NCBI RefSeq assembly: GCF_030122805.1
Contig: NZ_CP126080.1
Location: 3,911,501 to 3,975,500 of the forward strand
Length of the DNA stretch: 64,000 bases
From: Mesobacillus sp. AQ2
Lineage (GTDB): Bacteria > Bacillota > Bacilli > Bacillales > Cytobacillaceae
Direction of reading: 5' to 3'
The position numbers were made by a program, and so were the translations under genes. The notes under the pieces are model-generated. The model made no database searches and was not told where the DNA came from. It saw only the letters and a program-made list of their open reading frames with translations. Below, piece after piece: positions 1 through 9,858 of this stretch (positions are counted from its first letter, which is position 1; every line of letters starts with the position of its first letter).

Positions 1-421
1 GGGATTCCAATATGTAAAAGTGATCGCTTTTTCCGGTCAGGATTTCAAGCGGGGGATTATGCAATAAAATCGAATCCAGGTAATCCGTTTTAAGCCGCTG
101 CAAACTACCTTCAACCGAACTGCGGATCTTCTGCGAATCAAAATCAAGGGTGTTATCTGGATGATGGCCAAATTTGCTGTTAATCACTGCCTCGCTCCTT
201 CTTCCGGAAAGAGCCTCTCCAAGCAATGACTCACTTTTGCCACCTCCATAATTAGGAGCAGTATCAAAGAAATTGCAGCCCCGGTCAAGTGCTTCATGCA
301 CCAGCATGATTGCCTGATTGTCATCCATGCCTTCCCAGTCCCTTGCATTGCCGAGCTGCCAGCCACCGAAACCAACTTCCGACACTTTTATCCCTGTACT
401 TCCAAGCTGTCTGTAATTCAT
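1..421 (-). CDS. Aldo/keto reductase, N-terminal part (cut by window edge)
   Basis: The first 140 residues of an aldo/keto reductase are visible; the rest lies beyond the window. The protein opens MNYRQLGSTGIKVSEVGFGG, the usual first strand of the family. It continues through FFDTAPNYGGGKSESLLGEAL, with the catalytic Asp and Tyr of the (beta/alpha)8 NADPH-dependent reductases, and LDSILLHNPP in place of the usual LDLYQLHWP. The ATG at 421 is preceded by AGGAGGAGG. It is transcribed in the same direction as the glucanase genes, but a hairpin at 684-714 lies between them, so co-transcription is doubtful. Substrate unknown. Confidence 0.9.
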   Translation of the reverse strand, partial: MNYRQLGSTGIKVSEVGFGGWQLGNARDWEGMDDNQAIMLVHEALDRGCNFFDTAPNYGGGKSESLLGEALSGRRSEAVINSKFGHHPDNTLDFDSQKIRSSVEGSLQRLKTDYLDSILLHNPPLEILTGKSDHFYILES

Positions 422-683
422 CTTCCTCCTCCTCTACTGTCATGCTGGCTGTTCGTTTGCATCAATCAGTACCTTCTTTTCCCATACTCTGCTTTTCCAC
501 CTTATGTACATGATGATTCCCCTGAACCATTCATCAATGATAAAGGCGATCTAATAAGCCAATCTGTTTAGGCAGACTGTTTTTCTGTAAAGTCATCTTG
601 CATTTCCACCTTTAAAAGTTTCCTCTGATAAAATTACTCTGGCCACGCTTCTTCAATATTCCTTTTCCTGAATTTGAAGGAAA

Positions 684-714
684 AGAGGCAGAAAAGCCTT
701 GCTGTTCTGCCTCT
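684..714 (-). terminator. Rho-independent terminator of the glucanase operon
   Basis: A 9-bp perfect stem (AGAGGCAGA / TCTGCCTCT) with a 13-nt loop is followed on the minus strand by TTTTCCTT. It lies about 180 bp beyond the stop codon of the secreted GH16 gene, with a repeat array between. Confidence 0.65.
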
Positions 715-734
715 TGATTTCGACTATTATTGAA

Positions 735-870
735 TTATATTGACGAGTTTTAAAATTATTCGACCACATTTTAAATTTTATTGGCGAATTTCTAATTTAT
801 TCGACCACATTTTGAGTTTTTTCGGCGAATTTTTAAATTATTCGACCACATTCCCAATTATTTCGACCAA
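735..870. repeat. Array of seven ~20-bp units (TTCGACCA / TTGGCGAA types)
   Basis: Seven units spaced 19-22 bp (mean about 20.3) alternate between TTATTCGACCACATT and TTATTGGCGAATTT. The array sits between the stop codon of the secreted GH16 gene and that operon's terminator, so it is probably in the 3' untranslated RNA. The 471-bp gap between 421 and 893 otherwise contains only the hairpin at 684-714. A related array lies at 41.3 kb. Confidence 0.75.
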
Positions 871-892
871 GTCAATACATCCGCTAATTCAC

Positions 893-3823
893 CTATTTTT
901 TTATGATGCTCACATTGTCCAGATAGACATTTGCTGCCGCATTGCCTTCGAAAATATTGCCCAGCTCGAAAACGATTTTGCCATCTGCATAGGTTTCTTC
1001 AGTCATGACAAAAGTGATGCTGTGATGGGTCATATCTGTCGTTAAATCCACTGTGTGTGTTGGCATATAAGCTATGAACCAAGGGTCCGTGCTCAATTCC
1101 CTGCCAATATTGACATTCATTTTCCTTGGCACATCTGCTCTTGCATCAAAAGCTACTGTATAGCTGCTGCCATTTTCAAAAAGCAAATCCTTCTGAAATA
1201 CCTGAGGAGAATACGATGCACCGCCAATCTGTGAAATCGCAACCTTTAGTTCTCCATTGTCAGCCGTCATCTCTCCAGCAGCATACCCGCTCCACTGGTC
1301 GCCCCACCATGAGGACCAGCTTTCCGTTCCAGCGCTGAATGTTCCGTTATCAATTCCCGGAGTGGAGCCGGGATCTTGCTCGGACGGAGCGTCTTTAACC
1401 TTCAACACCACGTTATCGATAAATACATCATGTGCGCCGACTGGTGAAAGAGCGTTTTTACCAAGCAGCATTTTGAAGGACGCAATGTCATCGGCGGGCA
1501 TTTTGAATTCATAGGTGAATTGCTGCATTTGACCACTAAGTGTGATCGATTTACTCAAGAACCGAGTATATTCAGCGTTCTCAATCGTTACCTCAGCCTG
1601 TCTATCCTTTGTAGAACGGGCATCGAAGGATAATTCATAGACCACTTCTTTAGTAAGGTTCAAGTTCGGCTGTATCAGCTGGACGCTCCAAGTTTCATTT
1701 CCTTCATTGCCAATAGCCACTTTGGCCTCTCCATTTTCTGGAGTGATCTGGGCGCTGGCATCATAATGAGCATAATTTTCCCAAGCTGATAATCCGTCTG
1801 TGAAATCCCCATTTTTCAAAGGATATAAGTCAATGTCTCCATAGTCCGGAATGTTGGATGTTTTTATCAGGACAACATCATCCATATAAACATCGACATC
1901 TCCGCCGCCAAAACTAAAGACAAGCTGAGCTTCTGAATCAGAAATATTTTCTGGCATTGTAAATTCAAATGTTTTCTCTTCCATATTGGAAGTGAGCTCA
2001 ATTGTGCCAATTCCAGAGTAGTTAACCGTGCCGCCAACATTCAAAAGGCTGACTTGAATCGGTCTTTGTTCTGCTGCTTTTGCTTTAAAGGAAAGCTTAT
2101 AATCATTTCCCGCAACCAGGTTAATCCCTTTTTGGTCAAGCTGGACTGCTTCAGGATGGCTGTCCCCCTCTTCAATTGCCACATGAAGTTCTCGTGTGTT
2201 TTCAGAAACAGAGGCCTTTGCAGCTGCTTCTTCAACTGAGAAATTCCAGAATATCATCCGGTCCATGCCACCCTGGTCGAATGTTCCATTATAAACATGG
2301 TTGCCATTTGGCAACGGCTGTTTTGCACCATTTTGATCTACTGGTGTGCCTGTAATATCTTCAACTTTTACATTGCCGATCCAAACCGGATTCGTCCCAT
2401 TGCCGCCAAGATTGAACTCAAGCCTTGATGCAATATCAGTCTCATTCAGCATATCAAATGTAAATTCATAGCGTTGCAGCTCGGCAGAAAGCTGGAAGGA
2501 TTCCTCATTCGAATACTTCACCCAGCCTCGTTTCTCGCCAGCCCCTACTTTTACCATGACCTTTCTTCCCGCAGTCGATTTGGCATCAAAGCTGACCTTA
2601 TACTTCCCGCCATTGCCAAGCGAGATGTTCTGGATCATTTGCAGGGAATAAAGCTGTGAACCTGGATTCGTGATATTCATTTTAGCAAAATTCTTGCTAT
2701 CGATTTCCTCTAGTTCTAATCTGCCGTCTCCTCCGAACTCTGGTAACTTCACAAAGTTCCAATATAGCGGATCCAGTTCCACCCCAGGCTGATCCACTAC
2801 TGTTACTGGCTTTTGATAGTTTTGGTCATAAACCAAATTGCCATCCTCTAAAGGCTGCTTAGCATCTGCTGGCAATTCCACAGGTCCGGACACCGGTTCC
2901 ACAGGTTCGCGGTAATCCCGTTTCTTCAAGTCGTACACCCTTACATAGTCGACTTCCATCTGGCTTGGGAATTTCGTCGTCTCGTCAACTTCACCGTCAA
3001 ACCAGCCTCCAACTGCAAGGTTCATAACCAAATAGAATTCCTGATCAAAAGGTGCAGGATAGGAATAGTTTGCTGCGTTATCCTTTCCTTTTGAATACCA
3101 TTTATTTTGAGTTTGATAGAGTTGACCATCAACATACCAGCGTAGCTCTCCAGGCTCCCATTCGAGAGCATATGTATGCCACTTGTCAATGCCTCTGTTT
3201 TCAGGAAGTTCGAATTCCTTACCTGTATACTTGTTATTTGGCCAGCCTTCGCCATAATGGATTGTTCCTGCCACTGTATTCGGCCGGCTTCCCCACGCCT
3301 CCATGATATCGATTTCACCGGAGGCTGCCCAGGAACCATATTTATCTTCTTCAGGAAGCATCCAGATCGCAGGCCAAAGTCCTTTGCCTGTTGGCAGCTT
3401 CGCCTTGATTTCGTATCTGCCGTATGTCTTGCTGAAGAGACCTTTTGTTTTGAGTTTGGCAGAAGTATAATCGTATGTTCCAAACTGGTCTGTAACCTGT
3501 TCTTTTTTCGCTTTTATGACAAGCTTGCCATCATCAATAAAAGCGTTTTCATCAGAATCCGTATAATACTCTTTCTCGTTGTTGCCCCAACCTGAAGTAA
3601 CCCCGTTGCCATCCTCATCTACGATCCAGTTCCCGATATCATAAGTCCATTTGCTGCGGTCGATTTCCGGACCGCTGAACTCATCTGACCAGACAAGTGA
3701 CCACTCAGATTTGTTCTGTTTGTTTTTCAACTCTTCATTTCCTGGTTTATCTTTTGGCGCCCCGAAACTGGCTGCTGGCAAAATCATCATGGCACTCAAC
3801 AAAAGAGCCAAGGTCTTCTTCAT
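893..3823 (-). CDS. Secreted GH16 endo-beta-1,3-glucanase with four CBM4/9-like modules
   Basis: A 976-residue secreted laminarinase-type enzyme, last gene of the beta-glucan operon. Residues 1-22 are a signal peptide (MKKTLALLLSAMMILPAASFGA). The GH16 domain (about 40-300) carries the ExDxxE catalytic motif as GEIDIMEAWG near residue 171. Four beta-sandwich modules follow, at about 320-490, 498-657, 668-812 and 825-976. Each begins with a variant of NGDF/NGTF and ends in IDNVVL-like strands, typical of CBM4/9. There is no LPXTG or SLH anchor, so it is probably released. AAGGAGGAATT precedes the ATG. Expected to cut beta-1,3- or mixed-linkage glucan outside the cell; exact specificity cannot be read from sequence. 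Confidence 0.9.
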   Translation of the reverse strand: MKKTLALLLSAMMILPAASFGAPKDKPGNEELKNKQNKSEWSLVWSDEFSGPEIDRSKWTYDIGNWIVDEDGNGVTSGWGNNEKEYYTDSDENAFIDDGKLVIKAKKEQVTDQFGTYDYTSAKLKTKGLFSKTYGRYEIKAKLPTGKGLWPAIWMLPEEDKYGSWAASGEIDIMEAWGSRPNTVAGTIHYGEGWPNNKYTGKEFELPENRGIDKWHTYALEWEPGELRWYVDGQLYQTQNKWYSKGKDNAANYSYPAPFDQEFYLVMNLAVGGWFDGEVDETTKFPSQMEVDYVRVYDLKKRDYREPVEPVSGPVELPADAKQPLEDGNLVYDQNYQKPVTVVDQPGVELDPLYWNFVKLPEFGGDGRLELEEIDSKNFAKMNITNPGSQLYSLQMIQNISLGNGGKYKVSFDAKSTAGRKVMVKVGAGEKRGWVKYSNEESFQLSAELQRYEFTFDMLNETDIASRLEFNLGGNGTNPVWIGNVKVEDITGTPVDQNGAKQPLPNGNHVYNGTFDQGGMDRMIFWNFSVEEAAAKASVSENTRELHVAIEEGDSHPEAVQLDQKGINLVAGNDYKLSFKAKAAEQRPIQVSLLNVGGTVNYSGIGTIELTSNMEEKTFEFTMPENISDSEAQLVFSFGGGDVDVYMDDVVLIKTSNIPDYGDIDLYPLKNGDFTDGLSAWENYAHYDASAQITPENGEAKVAIGNEGNETWSVQLIQPNLNLTKEVVYELSFDARSTKDRQAEVTIENAEYTRFLSKSITLSGQMQQFTYEFKMPADDIASFKMLLGKNALSPVGAHDVFIDNVVLKVKDAPSEQDPGSTPGIDNGTFSAGTESWSSWWGDQWSGYAAGEMTADNGELKVAISQIGGASYSPQVFQKDLLFENGSSYTVAFDARADVPRKMNVNIGRELSTDPWFIAYMPTHTVDLTTDMTHHSITFVMTEETYADGKIVFELGNIFEGNAAANVYLDNVSIIKK

Positions 3824-3940
3824 ACCAATTCCTCCTTCATTATTTTACAAGCATTAAAGACTTCTAAAATAAATCCACCTCCTTTTCATGTTGATCATTA
3901 GCGTAAATCACATTTTGTCATGACAAGGAGGCGGCAGAGC

Positions 3941-5275
3941 TTAACTTTCTATTATGAATGTTGTAATTGAATGACCAGGCAGCTCGGCTTTGGCAATCTT
4001 GCCTCCGACCGATAGTGAGAATGACTCTGTTGTGTCTGCATCATTCATGACAACCGCAACAATCGAGCCATCTTCATTTTTAAATGAAACTGCTTTTAAA
4101 GATTCATGATTTAATTCATGCCCGATTCTAACTGCGTTCGGCTTAATGTATTTGCTGAAGTGTCCAATATAATAAAAGGAGCTGTTATAGTGAACCTCAC
4201 CAGTTTTCGTGTCGACGATCACAGGAGCATCGCAGTAGTTGCCTACATGGTTCGGCCCGCCCTGTTCGTTAAGGACGATATTCCAGTCAATCCAGCCTTC
4301 AAGCCAGTTGTTGATGTCGCCCATGATGTTCCTGGCGTAACGTTCTCCAGTATGCCATGCGCCCAGCTGGACTCCGCCTTCAATGCATCCTTCGGTAAAA
4401 ATCAGGTGCTTGTCAGGGAAGTCTTCGTGAATCTTGCTCAAATTCTCGAATTCTTCTGATACATACCAGTGGAGACCTGTACCCCAAATATATTTTGCAG
4501 CCTCAGAATCTGATAGAATCGTTTTTGCCCGTTCATAGGCGATATCCCGGTTGTGGTCCCAGATGATGATTTTCTTGTCCTCATGGCCTTCCTTTTCCAT
4601 GACAGGACCTAAATGATTTTTGACAAAATCACGCTCTTCTTCTGCTGTATATCTGCAAGAATCCCAAACCTGCGTGGCTTCAGGCTCATTTTGGACGGTG
4701 ATCCCCCAGATCGGCACACCCTCTGTTTCCATTGCCTTGATATATTTGGTGTAATACAAAGCCCATGTATCATTGAACTCAGCCTTTAGCTTCCCGCCGT
4801 TATTCATTTCATTATTGGTCTTCATCCAGGCTGGAGGGCTCCATGGAGAAGAAAGGATCGTCAATCCTTCCCCTCTGGCCTTCACAGCATCCTTTATGAG
4901 CGGCAATACATATTTGTTTTCACGCTCGATTGAAAAGGTTTTAAGCTCCGTGTCATTCTCTTCAACATAGGTGTAATTTTCGAGGGCAAAATCACAGCTA
5001 TGGATATGGGTCCTGCCCAGGCTGTAACCAAGACCTGTCTCCTGGTTAAAATAGCTGTCGATTATTTTTGCGCGTTCTTCCCCGGGAATTTGCGAAAGTG
5101 TGTAAGCAGCTGCCTCTGTAAAAGCTCCGCCGAATCCCATGAAGCTTTGGTATTTCTTTTCTGGGTCAAGCTTCATCACAAAATCGCGGCCAGGCTCATC
5201 TGTAAAAGAAATTTTGCCCTTGTCAGCAAAGCGGTCGCCTGTGTTTTTTGAAGTTTGGATCATTTTCATTTCCAT
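3941..5275 (-). CDS. GH30 family beta-glucosidase/glucanase (beta-1,6-glucan type likely)
   Basis: A 444-residue GH30 glycosidase without a signal peptide, so probably cytoplasmic. The acid/base Glu is in WGITVQNEPEA (about residue 198) and the nucleophile Glu in HLIFTEGCIEGG (about 296), as in glucosylceramidase and beta-1,6-glucanase subfamilies. The C-terminal beta-sandwich (SIVAVVMNDADTTESFSLSV) closes the fold. It starts 20 bp after the phosphorylase gene with a GAGGTG site. In a laminarin locus it would remove the beta-1,6 branches; this is inferred from context. Confidence 0.87.
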   Translation of the reverse strand: MEMKMIQTSKNTGDRFADKGKISFTDEPGRDFVMKLDPEKKYQSFMGFGGAFTEAAAYTLSQIPGEERAKIIDSYFNQETGLGYSLGRTHIHSCDFALENYTYVEENDTELKTFSIERENKYVLPLIKDAVKARGEGLTILSSPWSPPAWMKTNNEMNNGGKLKAEFNDTWALYYTKYIKAMETEGVPIWGITVQNEPEATQVWDSCRYTAEEERDFVKNHLGPVMEKEGHEDKKIIIWDHNRDIAYERAKTILSDSEAAKYIWGTGLHWYVSEEFENLSKIHEDFPDKHLIFTEGCIEGGVQLGAWHTGERYARNIMGDINNWLEGWIDWNIVLNEQGGPNHVGNYCDAPVIVDTKTGEVHYNSSFYYIGHFSKYIKPNAVRIGHELNHESLKAVSFKNEDGSIVAVVMNDADTTESFSLSVGGKIAKAELPGHSITTFIIES

Positions 5276-5295
5276 CTGTCAGCACCTCAGTCCTA

Positions 5296-8200
5296 TTAAT
5301 CTAGGTAAACATCCATCCTTGATACTTTTCCGTCCCTAACAGCTTGTGCATAGGCATCCTGCAGCTTATCGCCATTAACCTCAACCTCTTCGCCATTCAT
5401 TTGGAGTACATACTTAACAGTCTTGGCACCTTCATCACCGAAAGTATTTCTCCTTGATGGATTGTGATAGGTTACCTGAATTTTGCCCAGCAATGTAAAT
5501 TGCACCTTGCCCTCTGAATCGAAAAGCCATGAAGGAAGAATCGGCTCAAGCTGCAGCGTCAGCCCTTTTTCGTTTACGTCAAAAAGGTTTTTCCCCATCA
5601 TCATCAACTGCCAGATGCTTAAAAATTCTGCCGTTGTTCCACTCAGCCTCGCGACAAAACCTTGTCCATGGAGGCTGGAATCAGGGTTTACGCTGCTCGC
5701 GATAAAGGATGAATTCTCCAGGACGCTTCTTCCATACACTTCTGCATCCATGAACGGCGGCATTGCATAGATGATATCTTCATAGAACTCTTCATACAAT
5801 CTGGACTTCAGGACACTGAGCAGATATTTGAATTCCATATGCATGAAGATGGATTCCCGCTCAAGCCAGCCTGGAGTGAATGCCCTCGCACGGCCGATAT
5901 CAAATGTTTGGTCTTCAAGAGATCCAGAAGTTTTGTACATTTTCAGCTTACTGTCGTAAATTTCCGAGTTCCTTACATGCTGATATGTCGACCTAGCTGT
6001 TTGCAGGTCGGCAGTCTTCAAAGCCCTTGCAGGACCTTCAAGGAAATGCGGAAGAACAGACACTTCAAAGCTATTGACCTTGACCAACGGCAAGCCCTTT
6101 TTATTCAGTTTTTCATTTCCGTTCTCATCGACGATCTTTTCCCAGTTCACTGCTTCGAAGGAGAAATAAGTTGGAAGCAACCCATTGCCAAGCTCCGTTG
6201 CCTTGTCAATTCCCGCTTTTGTTTTATGAAGCATTTTCTTTACATAAGCAGTAAGCTTTTGCAACTCGATATTCTTTTCCGTACCTTCAAAGCCGTTTTT
6301 CACTAACTCGCGGTATTTTTCACGGGCAGCCGCTGTTTGATTCCAGTAGCTGTAATTATCCAGTTCGCCATTTTCAAATTGGTTCAGGAACTCCACAACT
6401 GAATCAGCCAGAACGGCTATTTCTGCAGGCAGGGCAATCTCCAGTTCTGCAGCCTCTCCAGAAGATATGAGAAATTCAAGCAGGCGTTTCAGCTCTAATG
6501 TCTCACTCATGGCTGAACCGAATATTCCTGGCAGGCCATTCATGGAATCATTCCAGCCTGGCTTATTCGCTTCCATTTCCACCCCCATCCCAAAAGGATC
6601 CAATGTAGAAAATTTCAGCAATGCCAATGAGAACAGTTTGCTGTAAAGATTGGAAGTAAAGAATTCACCATCAGGTCTCATCACCCAATTTGACCCTTGC
6701 TGATGCCCAAATTCTGTGATGGCTTCGTATTGACGGACTTTGCCATTAGCGAGGACATATTTTTCAGAACGCGGATTCACAAACACTGGACTGTGGAAGT
6801 ATTTGTAGCCATAATCATCGAACAATAGCTGAGCTTTATTTTCCGGATAAACCTTCAAATAGTTTTCAACCAGATCGAGATTGTACGTCCAGTGATCCAT
6901 CCAGTACCCTTCTCCAAACTCTGCTTCAATGTTCTGGCTGCTCTTTGAAAGGACTTTTTCCAGGAAATTTGGAAGTGATGAGTTTAGCTGAATGTCGCTG
7001 TCTGAAATCGTTTGGAGTAAATATCCTGGTGTATAGGTTCCGATCAGCTTCTTTTTAATGAATTCAGCATCCTTCTGCAGAGGAACCAGTTCATCCAGCC
7101 AGCCCCAATCTGATTGATCTTTTAGTTCAAAGCTTGCTCCTTTTACGACGAGCGGATTATAGCCATCCGCCTGAATCAGGCTCATGAACAGCTTGATATT
7201 GTAGTCTCCCGTCTCAGGATGGAAAAACACATCATTCCTGCGGTTCTGGTTCACATCACGGAAGTTGCCGTTCCCCTGCGAGAAGTACTCAGGCGCAAGC
7301 GAGAAAAAGTTGTAATCCCGTTCCAGATCTCCGTGCTTGCGGGAAAAAACATAATAAGTAAAGGCTGAATCATCAGTCTCCAGTTCAATTGGAAAGCCGC
7401 CGCGCAGTACATTATCAAGATAGCTTTGGTTTACATAGGCATCAAATAGCGGGGACGCTGTCTTTGTCTCGACATCCTTCGTAATCTCCGTAACAAGGTT
7501 CTGCGCTTCTTCGTATTTTCTATCCATATATCCGGCAGTTCTTATGTCAGCTGCTTTTTCGTTAATGATTTCAATGTCCTTCACATGACCGACAAGTGTG
7601 TGGAATGTGACTTGTTCTCCTTTTCCAAGCACCCTTCTAAGACCGGAGAATCCACAAGGCACTTTGTTGGAGGTAACCGGCTGAGCTTTCGATAACTCAT
7701 GAAGTGATTTGCTTTCAAACTCATCCGGGAAAGAGAATGAACTGTTCGACCCAAAGACAAGCTCCGCATCAACGACTGGAGTGATCAATTGCCCATGGTC
7801 ATCGAAGCTCAAGTAAAAATGACCTTTCGAAATTTCTTCAACTTCCGCAGAGTCATTCGTAGAAGAACGGACTCTGTAATACGGAATTCCATTTTCAAGA
7901 TTGAAAACATCCATCCAGCTTTTAAGCGTATTTCCAACCGCTTTGTATGCTGCATCATCGATTCCGTATGGGATGATAGCTGGAAGACCATCAAGCACTT
8001 CCAGTTCGAATGATCGTTCAGATAGATTTTCTATTTGAACCTTTCTTGCCAGTGCGCCAAAGTTTTCATTCGGCAGCGTGAAGTACGTAATCAGTGTCTT
8101 GACCCCATACTTATGGTTGATTTCTTCAATTTTCAGTTCGTTTTCTTTTATATACATGTTTCTCGTGCGATCTTTTTTGCTTCCATATGACGAGAATGGC

Positions 8201-8475
8201 TCAAATACGGTTTTTCCAGCCAATTTAATAAAAGTGCGGAAACCATTCATTGATACTCGCTGGTAGGCCTGGTTTGCCGGGAAAAACTCTGTGATCGCAT
8301 GGTTTTTATCCTGGACACCAAAGCTGACCATCGCCTGGCCGCGGTTTACGTAAAAAGCCCACATCGGTATACCGTACAACCCGGCCAATCCCGGCAGGAA
8401 GCTCGAAAAGGTCTTTGCCTGATCGAAGTTTTCAATTACAAAATATTCTTTTTCATCAAATCGATATTTCCCCAT
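5296..8475 (-). CDS. GH94/GH149/GH161-type phosphorylase, probably beta-1,3-oligoglucan phosphorylase
   Basis: A 1059-residue cytoplasmic inverting phosphorylase. The catalytic region has the clan motif GWNDSMNGLPG near residue 640, whose Asp is the general acid of cellobiose phosphorylase relatives, and GYWMDHWTYNLDLVENYL near 525. At over 1000 residues it is longer than classical GH94 cellobiose phosphorylases (about 800). The opening region (FSSFLPGLAGLYGIPMW, NRGQAMVSFG) resembles the long GH149/GH161 beta-1,3-oligoglucan phosphorylases. It sits between GH1 and GH30 genes. It would split oligosaccharides with phosphate to glucose-1-phosphate, saving ATP. The family subdivision is from memory. 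Confidence 0.75.
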   Translation of the reverse strand: MGKYRFDEKEYFVIENFDQAKTFSSFLPGLAGLYGIPMWAFYVNRGQAMVSFGVQDKNHAITEFFPANQAYQRVSMNGFRTFIKLAGKTVFEPFSSYGSKKDRTRNMYIKENELKIEEINHKYGVKTLITYFTLPNENFGALARKVQIENLSERSFELEVLDGLPAIIPYGIDDAAYKAVGNTLKSWMDVFNLENGIPYYRVRSSTNDSAEVEEISKGHFYLSFDDHGQLITPVVDAELVFGSNSSFSFPDEFESKSLHELSKAQPVTSNKVPCGFSGLRRVLGKGEQVTFHTLVGHVKDIEIINEKAADIRTAGYMDRKYEEAQNLVTEITKDVETKTASPLFDAYVNQSYLDNVLRGGFPIELETDDSAFTYYVFSRKHGDLERDYNFFSLAPEYFSQGNGNFRDVNQNRRNDVFFHPETGDYNIKLFMSLIQADGYNPLVVKGASFELKDQSDWGWLDELVPLQKDAEFIKKKLIGTYTPGYLLQTISDSDIQLNSSLPNFLEKVLSKSSQNIEAEFGEGYWMDHWTYNLDLVENYLKVYPENKAQLLFDDYGYKYFHSPVFVNPRSEKYVLANGKVRQYEAITEFGHQQGSNWVMRPDGEFFTSNLYSKLFSLALLKFSTLDPFGMGVEMEANKPGWNDSMNGLPGIFGSAMSETLELKRLLEFLISSGEAAELEIALPAEIAVLADSVVEFLNQFENGELDNYSYWNQTAAAREKYRELVKNGFEGTEKNIELQKLTAYVKKMLHKTKAGIDKATELGNGLLPTYFSFEAVNWEKIVDENGNEKLNKKGLPLVKVNSFEVSVLPHFLEGPARALKTADLQTARSTYQHVRNSEIYDSKLKMYKTSGSLEDQTFDIGRARAFTPGWLERESIFMHMEFKYLLSVLKSRLYEEFYEDIIYAMPPFMDAEVYGRSVLENSSFIASSVNPDSSLHGQGFVARLSGTTAEFLSIWQLMMMGKNLFDVNEKGLTLQLEPILPSWLFDSEGKVQFTLLGKIQVTYHNPSRRNTFGDEGAKTVKYVLQMNGEEVEVNGDKLQDAYAQAVRDGKVSRMDVYLD

Positions 8476-8501
8476 TATTTCTCACTCCAGAGATGTTGGA
8501 T

Positions 8502-9836
8502 TTAGATTGAGCGGTTCCTGATAATTTCGGCATAGCGGTAACCGCTATCCTTAAGGATTCTCTCCTGTGTTTCGAAATCAACATACGTGATTCCAAAGCG
8601 TTTGTCGTAGCCAAATGCCCATTCAAAATTATCGAGCAAAGACCATAGATAATACCCGGCGACGTTCATGCCCTCCTCATTGAGCTGGGCAACGGCACGA
8701 ATATGTTTTTCCACATAGTCCTGTCTCTCGGTATCATGGACACGATGGTCATCTGAAACAAAATCATCGAACGCCGAGCCATTTTCGGTTATATAGATTG
8801 GCAGATTCGTATATTCCTTGCGCAGGCGATGAATCAGTTCTTTAAATTCAGCCGGCGATATATCCCATCCCATTCCGGTCTTTGGATAATCTGAATAGGC
8901 ACTCTTGAACAGGAAGTCCGATGCTGCATTGAATTCAACAAGACTGCGATTATAGTAGTTGATTCCAAAGAAATCACATTCCACGGAAATTTTCTCCAAG
9001 TCGCCTTCCTGGATGAAGTCGAAGGAATGGACATATTTTGAAAAAAGATTCATCATATCCGCAGGGTAAGATCCTTTTAGCACAGGATCCAGGAACCACC
9101 TATTCGTGTAGCCATCCGCATTATTGGCAGCCAGCTGGTCATTGGCAGAATTGCTTGCCGGGTACATCGGTGACAGGTTCAGCGTAATCCCAATCGGAGT
9201 TTCCGAAGCAAACTTTCCCTTCAGCAGAGATACAGCTTCCCCATGGGACAGAAGCATATGGTGGACAGCCTTCACCGCCTCTTCCATATTGGTATGTCCT
9301 GGTGCATGGACGCCCTGATGGTAGCCGAGGAAACCTGCGCACCATGGTTCATTATGGGTAATCCACATTTCCACATGTGCATCAAGTTCCTCAAAGCATT
9401 TTTCTGCATACTCCAAAAACCAATTGACGGATTCCCTGTTTGTCCAGCCACCCTTTTTATGTGCCCACATTGGCAGATCCCAGTGATACAGAGTGACTGC
9501 GGGTTTGATTCCATTTTCGATCAAGCGTGATATAAGCTTTTTATAAAAGTTCATCCCAGCTTCGTTATACATGCCCTGCTCTGGGAAAATCCTTGGCCAG
9601 GCAATCGAGAAACGATAAGAATCCACACCAAGCGTTTTTAAAATCTCAATATCTTTCTCATATAAGTGGTAATGGTCACATGCGCTATCCCCGTTATCCA
9701 TATTGAAGACCTTTCCGGGAGTCCGGGAAAACGTATCCCATATGGACAGGGTTCTGCCATCTTCCTGATAGGCCCCTTCAATCTGATAGGAAGAAGTTGC
9801 TGTACCAAAAATAAAATCCTTTGAAAACTTGTTCAT
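8502..9836 (-). CDS. GH1 beta-glucosidase
   Basis: A 444-residue cytoplasmic GH1 enzyme. It begins FSKDFIFGTATSSYQIEGA, the family N-terminal signature. The acid/base Glu lies in THNEPWC (about residue 163) and the nucleophile in YITENGSAFDD (about 349). An upstream in-frame ATG at 9893 would overlap the preceding GH16 gene. The ATG at 9836 has AGAGGTG 9 bp ahead and gives the usual GH1 length, so it is preferred. It would hydrolyse cellobiose- or laminaribiose-type disaccharides. No 6-phospho-sugar transport system is nearby, so unphosphorylated substrates are likely. Confidence 0.92.
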   Translation of the reverse strand: MNKFSKDFIFGTATSSYQIEGAYQEDGRTLSIWDTFSRTPGKVFNMDNGDSACDHYHLYEKDIEILKTLGVDSYRFSIAWPRIFPEQGMYNEAGMNFYKKLISRLIENGIKPAVTLYHWDLPMWAHKKGGWTNRESVNWFLEYAEKCFEELDAHVEMWITHNEPWCAGFLGYHQGVHAPGHTNMEEAVKAVHHMLLSHGEAVSLLKGKFASETPIGITLNLSPMYPASNSANDQLAANNADGYTNRWFLDPVLKGSYPADMMNLFSKYVHSFDFIQEGDLEKISVECDFFGINYYNRSLVEFNAASDFLFKSAYSDYPKTGMGWDISPAEFKELIHRLRKEYTNLPIYITENGSAFDDFVSDDHRVHDTERQDYVEKHIRAVAQLNEEGMNVAGYYLWSLLDNFEWAFGYDKRFGITYVDFETQERILKDSGYRYAEIIRNRSI

Positions 9837-9858
9837 CCTCTGTTCACCTCTGCTGAGT

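Noticed and set aside
3824..3940. Separate promoter or cre site for the secreted GH16 gene
   Set aside because: A CG-centred partial palindrome occurs near 3895-3910, but it lacks the first T of the consensus and no clear -35/-10 pair was found.
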